This document shows, in pieces, positions 60,060-64,000 of a stretch of DNA of 64,000 nt (position 1 is the first letter of the stretch; every line of letters starts with the position of its first letter). The stretch spans positions 1 through 64,000 of the forward strand of contig DATISA010000213.1 of NCBI GenBank assembly GCA_035469245.1, written 5' to 3'. The notes beneath the pieces are model-generated. The model saw nothing but the letters and a program-made list of their open reading frames with translations. It was not told where the DNA came from and did not search any database. The DNA is from JAQBQB01 sp035469245. GTDB lineage: Bacteria; Gemmatimonadota; Gemmatimonadetes; Gemmatimonadales; Gemmatimonadaceae. Position numbers and translations under genes: made by a program.

Positions 60060-61516
60060 GCTCGGCATCAATCGACGCGAACCTCGCTCCGCGAATCGCG
60101 TTGGACAACATCACGCGACGTTTCGGTCCCACGATTGCGCTCGACGATGTCTCGTTTCGACTCCGGCGGGGAACGGTGCACGCCCTGTTGGGCGAGAACG
60201 GAGCGGGCAAGACCACACTGATGCGTATCGCGTTCGGCCTGATTCCACCGGATGCGGGTGCAGCCTTCGCCGACGGCCGGTCGATCGGCTCCGCCCACGA
60301 CTCGATTGCCGCGGGAATCGGGATGGTGCATCAGCACTTTACGAACGTTCCGGCGATGACGGTGGCTGAGAATGTTGCCCTGGGCGGCCACGGTTGGTTT
60401 CGCGCCGATCGCGCGTCCAAGCGCGTGCTGGAGATCGGCGCGGAGACGGGGCTCGCACTCGATCCGGCCGTTCGAGCCGAGGACTTGTCGGTCGGTGCGC
60501 AGCAACGGCTGGAAATCGTCAAGGCACTGGCGCGGGACGCTGATTCCTTGATCCTCGACGAGCCAACCGCCGTGCTAGCCCCGAACGAAGCTGCGGAGCT
60601 TCTGACCTGGCTGCGAGCGTTCGCGGACCGTGGCGGCTCAGTGGTCCTCGTCACTCATCGCTTGCGCGAGGCACTCATGGTGGCCGACGACGTGACGGTG
60701 CTTCGCCGAGGCCGGCACATTCTCACTGAATCGGCGCGGGCACTGGACGAGCACACCCTGGCGGCTGCATTGCTGGGAGAGGAGCGCCGCGCGAGTGAAG
60801 CGGACACGTTCGTTGGATCCTCTCACGCCGCCGATACCGTCCTTCGAATCACGAACGTCGACGTCGAGGACGAGCGTGGTGTGCCTGTCGTTCGCGACGC
60901 GTCACTTTCGATCGCGGCCGGCGAGATCCTCGGGATTGCGGCGGTCGAAGGCGCGGGTCACCGCGAGCTGCTTCGACTCATTGCTGGCCGAATCCGAGCA
61001 TTGCGCGGCACCGTGGACGGCGAACGCGTCGTCGGCTTCGTGCCCGAGGATCGTCAGCGCGACGCGCTGGTGGTCGACTTTTCCCTCGCTGAGAATGTCG
61101 CCCTGCTTGGAGCGGGCGCGCGTCGCGGCCGCATCGCGTGGCGTACTATCGCTCAGCGGACCGAAGCACTCGTGCGCGAGTTTGACATTCGTGCCGAAGG
61201 CGCGAGGCTTCGGGCTCGTGCCCTGTCAGGCGGCAACCAGCAGAAGCTCGTGCTGGCGCGGGAGCTGAGCGCGGCGCCGCGGCTGCTCGTCGCGGAGAAT
61301 CCAACGCGCGGGCTCGACATTCGCGCCACGCGCGGGGTTCACGAGCGGCTGCGCAGAGCCGCGGCCGGTGGGACCGCGGTCGTGATCTATTCGAGTGATT
61401 TGGACGAAGTGCTCGCATTGGCGACGCGCCTCGTTGTCGTACACGCGGGCCAGCTGCGCGAGACTTCGCTCGACCGGGACGACGTCGGACGTGCGATGCT
61501 CGGAGTTGCCTCGTGA
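60056..61516 (+). CDS. ABC transporter ATPase, BMP (nucleoside) type, two ABC domains
   Basis: A 486-residue fused double ATPase. N-terminal ABC: GENGAGKTTL Walker A, LSVGAQQRLEI signature, LILDEPTAVLAP Walker B. C-terminal ABC has a degenerate Walker A (AVEGAGHRELLRLIAG) but a good LSGGNQQKLVLAREL signature, as in RbsA/MglA. GTG overlaps the nif3 stop and its stop overlaps the MFS gene. It energises the import of the substrate bound by the first gene product. Confidence 0.94.
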   Translation: MSSASIDANLAPRIALDNITRRFGPTIALDDVSFRLRRGTVHALLGENGAGKTTLMRIAFGLIPPDAGAAFADGRSIGSAHDSIAAGIGMVHQHFTNVPAMTVAENVALGGHGWFRADRASKRVLEIGAETGLALDPAVRAEDLSVGAQQRLEIVKALARDADSLILDEPTAVLAPNEAAELLTWLRAFADRGGSVVLVTHRLREALMVADDVTVLRRGRHILTESARALDEHTLAAALLGEERRASEADTFVGSSHAADTVLRITNVDVEDERGVPVVRDASLSIAAGEILGIAAVEGAGHRELLRLIAGRIRALRGTVDGERVVGFVPEDRQRDALVVDFSLAENVALLGAGARRGRIAWRTIAQRTEALVREFDIRAEGARLRARALSGGNQQKLVLARELSAAPRLLVAENPTRGLDIRATRGVHERLRRAAAGGTAVVIYSSDLDEVLALATRLVVVHAGQLRETSLDRDDVGRAMLGVAS

Positions 61517-62751
61517 CCGCGGTCGCGAGCGGCGTTCTCGATCAACACCCCGCGCGCTGGCGTGTTCTCGCCCTTCTTGCGAGCGCCGAGCTGCTCGGAA
61601 TGTCGTTGTGGTTTGCCGGGAGCGCCGTAGCCGTCCAGCTCGCGCAACGCTGGTCGATCGGGCCGAGCCAAGCGGCCTGGCTCACCACGATCGTTCAGCT
61701 TGGATTCGTATGCGGGACCGCCGTGGCCGCGCTCCTCAATCTCGCCGACGTTCTCCCATCGCGCGTATTCTTTGCCTCCGCGGCAATACTTGGCGCCGCG
61801 GCGAATGCCGGTCTGGTCTTCAGCGGTGCGTTCATTAGCGGGCTTGCATGCAGGTTCATGACGGGGTTTGCACTCGCCGGTGTATATCCGCCGGCGATGA
61901 AGATGGCCTCGACATGGTTTCGCGCGCGACGCGGACTCGCGATCGGGACAGTCGTTGGCGCGCTGACCGTCGGCAAAGCAACGCCGTACCTGGTGCACGC
62001 CCTTCCGGATGCCGGACCAACGACCGTGATTCTTACAGCATCCGGGTTCGCCGTGGCCGCCGCGCTGCTCGTTGGGCTGTTCTATATGGACGGGCCGTAT
62101 CCATTCCCGCCCCGACCGTTTTCGTGGAGCCTGGTTCGCACCGTCGTCGAGCGTCGGGAATGGCGGCTGGCGACGGGCGGGTATCTCGGGCACATGTTCG
62201 AGCTGTATTCGTTCTGGACCTGGATTCCGGTCTTCATTGGAGCGAGCGTGGCAGTGCACGGTGCCGGGAATACCGGCACCGACGACGCGCGACTCGTCTC
62301 TCTCATCGCGTTCGGGACGATCGCGATCGGAGGTGCCGGATGCGTCTGGGGCGGGTTGGCAGCGGACGCTCGCGGTCGTGAACGGCTCGTGATCCTCGCC
62401 ATGGCAGCGAGTGGTGGCTGTTCGCTCCTCATTCCGTTCGCGTTTGGGCGCGATTTGTGGATTCTCGCTCCTTTGGCTTGGGCGTGGGGATTCTTCGTCG
62501 TCGCGGATTCGGCGCAATTCAGCGCGCTCGTGACGGAAGCCGTACCTCCGCACGCCGTTGGCACCGCGTTGACGGTCCAGACCTCGATCGGATTTCTGCT
62601 GACGATGGTCTCGATTCAACTCGTCCCACCGATGGTGTCGCTCGTGGGCTGGAAGTGGGCATTCCCGATGCTGGCGCTCGGTCCGACGCTCGGAATTGCG
62701 GCGATCCGCAGATTGATCGCCACCAAACGCGAAGCGGTCGCGCTGGCGTGA
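61513..62751 (+). CDS. MFS transporter inside the importer operon
   Basis: A 412-residue protein with about 12 membrane helices in two bundles and a central loop (about 195-220). The GSAVAVQLAQRW segment, the loop-2/3-like R-x-x-R-R-G (RARRGLAIG) and the GYLGHMFELYSFWTWIP helix place it in the MFS. Substrate is unknown. It lies between the ATPase and the first permease gene with GTGA overlap upstream and only four bases downstream, which is not usual for BMP operons. Confidence 0.9.
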   Translation: MTAVASGVLDQHPARWRVLALLASAELLGMSLWFAGSAVAVQLAQRWSIGPSQAAWLTTIVQLGFVCGTAVAALLNLADVLPSRVFFASAAILGAAANAGLVFSGAFISGLACRFMTGFALAGVYPPAMKMASTWFRARRGLAIGTVVGALTVGKATPYLVHALPDAGPTTVILTASGFAVAAALLVGLFYMDGPYPFPPRPFSWSLVRTVVERREWRLATGGYLGHMFELYSFWTWIPVFIGASVAVHGAGNTGTDDARLVSLIAFGTIAIGGAGCVWGGLAADARGRERLVILAMAASGGCSLLIPFAFGRDLWILAPLAWAWGFFVVADSAQFSALVTEAVPPHAVGTALTVQTSIGFLLTMVSIQLVPPMVSLVGWKWAFPMLALGPTLGIAAIRRLIATKREAVALA

Positions 62752-62755
62752 TCGC

Positions 62756-63793
62756 GTGCTGAGGCTCGGTCCGCGAGAGTCGCGATGGCTCGCGATGGCG
62801 CTGGTCGCGGCGGTCGTCGCGACGACCGCAGCGATTCTCAGCGTGTCGGGATTCGACGTGGCTCGGGCGCTGACCGCGTTGGTCAGCGGTTCAGTGGGAT
62901 CTCTCGACGCGATCGCTTCCGCCACCCTGGTGCGCGCGACGCCACTGATTCTGACGGGACTTGCGGTGACCGTCGCCTTTCAGGCAGGCGTCTTCAATAT
63001 CGGCGCCGAGGGACAGTTTCTGATGGGTGCAGCGGCAACTACGGCAACGGCGCTCGCCGGTCGGGCGCTGCCAACAGTGCTTCTACTACCGCTGGTGTTG
63101 GCCGCGGGCGCCGTCGCCGGAGGAGCCTGGGCCTGGATCGCGTCCGTGCTGCGTGCGCGATATCACGTCCTCGAGGTGATCAGCACGATCATGCTCAACT
63201 TCATCGCGGCGTACTTGATTTCATATCTGGTGCGCGGGCCGTTACAGGAACCGACACACGTCTTTCCGCAGACTGAATCGATCGACGACGCCGCGCGACT
63301 TCCGCACCTGTGGCCAGGAACCCGTTTGCACCTGGGGTTCGTCATCGCCTGCGCGGCGTGCATAGCGGCGTGGTGGGTGGTTCGGTACACCGCAGCCGGT
63401 TTCCGACTACGCGTCGTCGGCGCAAATCCCTTCGCCGCGAAATCCGCCGGTCAGATCGACGTGCGTCGAGTCACGACGCGCGCGTTCCTGCTGAGCGGCG
63501 CCATCTCCGGCCTCGCGGGTGCGGTCGAGGTGACTGGCGTGACGTTGGCGCTGTATGAGAACATCTCGCCCGGCTACGGTTACACGGCGATCGCCGTCGC
63601 GCTCCTGGCGCGGCTCAACGCGGCGGCGGTGATCGCGACGGGCGTGCTGTTCGGCGCGCTCGAGGCCGGGGCGAGCGCAATGCAGCGCGACGCCAGCGTA
63701 CCATCCGTGGTCGTGTCGATCATCGAAGCGGCGATCATTCTCGCGCTCGTGGCGATTGAACGCGTTCGGGTCGCGGGAGCAGCTCGCGCGTGA
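62756..63793 (+). CDS. BMP-type ABC transporter permease 1
   Basis: A 345-residue inner-membrane permease (about eight to ten helices) of the branched/ribose-type ABC permease family: GVFNIGAEGQFLMGAAA, YHVLEVISTIMLNFIAAYL and AISGLAGAVEVTGVT match BmpC/NupB-like permeases. GTG start. Its stop overlaps the second permease GTG by four bases. Confidence 0.93.
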   Translation: MLRLGPRESRWLAMALVAAVVATTAAILSVSGFDVARALTALVSGSVGSLDAIASATLVRATPLILTGLAVTVAFQAGVFNIGAEGQFLMGAAATTATALAGRALPTVLLLPLVLAAGAVAGGAWAWIASVLRARYHVLEVISTIMLNFIAAYLISYLVRGPLQEPTHVFPQTESIDDAARLPHLWPGTRLHLGFVIACAACIAAWWVVRYTAAGFRLRVVGANPFAAKSAGQIDVRRVTTRAFLLSGAISGLAGAVEVTGVTLALYENISPGYGYTAIAVALLARLNAAAVIATGVLFGALEAGASAMQRDASVPSVVVSIIEAAIILALVAIERVRVAGAARA

Positions 63794-64000
63794 GCACCGC
63801 GGCGATGGCATTCGTCGAATCGGCCGTGCGCACCGCGACGCCGCTGGCGCTGGCGGCACTCGGCGAGCTCGTTGTCGAGCGCGCCGGTGTGCTCAACATC
63901 AGCCTCGAGGGTGTGATCCTGGCCGGGGCATTCGGGAGTGTCGTCGGCGCGACGCACGGTGGGACTGCCGGCGGCTACGCCGGGTCGATCGCCGCCGGCT
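63790..64000 (+). CDS. BMP-type ABC transporter permease 2 (partial)
   Basis: The first 70 codons of the second permease. The reading ERAGVLNISLEGVILAGAF after the signal helix is the recognised start of BmpD/NupC-type permeases (ERAGVLNLGLEGMML in relatives). It starts with GTG, overlapping the previous stop. The rest is beyond the window. Confidence 0.9.
   Translation, partial: MSTAAMAFVESAVRTATPLALAALGELVVERAGVLNISLEGVILAGAFGSVVGATHGGTAGGYAGSIAAG

Noticed and set aside
61387..62925. A 512-codon open frame antisense to the MFS gene
   Set aside because: It is low-complexity (rich in R, E and G), mirrors a clear MFS protein, and shows no motif.

Overview
The window is GC-rich, densely packed chromosomal DNA with no phage, IS element, CRISPR array, rRNA or tRNA gene that I can see. 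Gene content suggests an aerobic Gram-negative diderm: cardiolipin-synthase-like PLD, outer-membrane barrels, many lipoproteins, a periplasmic cupredoxin, menaquinone made by the futalosine route (mqnD), and a SoxR-free, Crp-type regulator. Lysine/alanine-rich histone-H1-like proteins, a TrfA/RepA-like initiator on the chromosome and frequent GTG starts fit Gemmatimonadota best. That assignment is an inference and not proven here.

Layout. 1-5,140: a possible glnA start, CBS protein, zinc-ribbon protein with mqnD, flavodoxin-like protein, histone-like protein, histidine kinase with a MerR-like regulator. 5,152-18,372: PLD enzyme, SDR with a RepA-like initiator, S41 protease, PD40 lipoprotein, aldo/keto reductase, M1 peptidase, desaturase, YggX with a GH3 lipoprotein, NrtR-type regulator. 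18,374-28,346: stand-alone LigD polymerase domain, cold-shock protein, small zinc ribbon, YhaM-like nuclease, second histone-like protein, hydrolase, Crp/Fnr regulator divergent from an [FeFe]-hydrogenase-like membrane protein, M28 peptidase. 28,399-35,748: Smr protein and an arginine block, argCBDA on the minus strand divergent from argR-argG-argH on the plus strand, with palindromes resembling ARG boxes. 35,778-53,357: barrel protein, orphan HTH-like gene in an AT-rich patch, second cold-shock gene, ispG, HD hydrolase, free-Met-sulfoxide reductase, a kinase-like protein without Walker A, cupredoxin, M16 pair, murB, large outer-membrane protein, ABC-F ATPase, YheT-like hydrolase. 53,454-58,264: mnmG, a SIMPL protein, parA and parB, with a large palindrome before parA and a perfect DnaA box after parB. 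This is the gene neighbourhood usually found near oriC. 58,265-64,000: a BMP-type (nucleoside) ABC importer operon that also carries nif3 and an MFS gene and runs off the end.

How the parts relate. Arginine genes are grouped with their own regulator and probably repressed from two operators. The mnmG-parAB segment links tRNA modification and chromosome segregation. Several start codons are preceded by a TANNNT element 6-9 nt upstream and no Shine-Dalgarno, suggesting leaderless transcripts. Tight ATGA/GTGA overlaps mark operons (zinc ribbon-mqnD, kinase-MerR, SDR-RepA, argCBDA, argGH, parAB, ABC importer).
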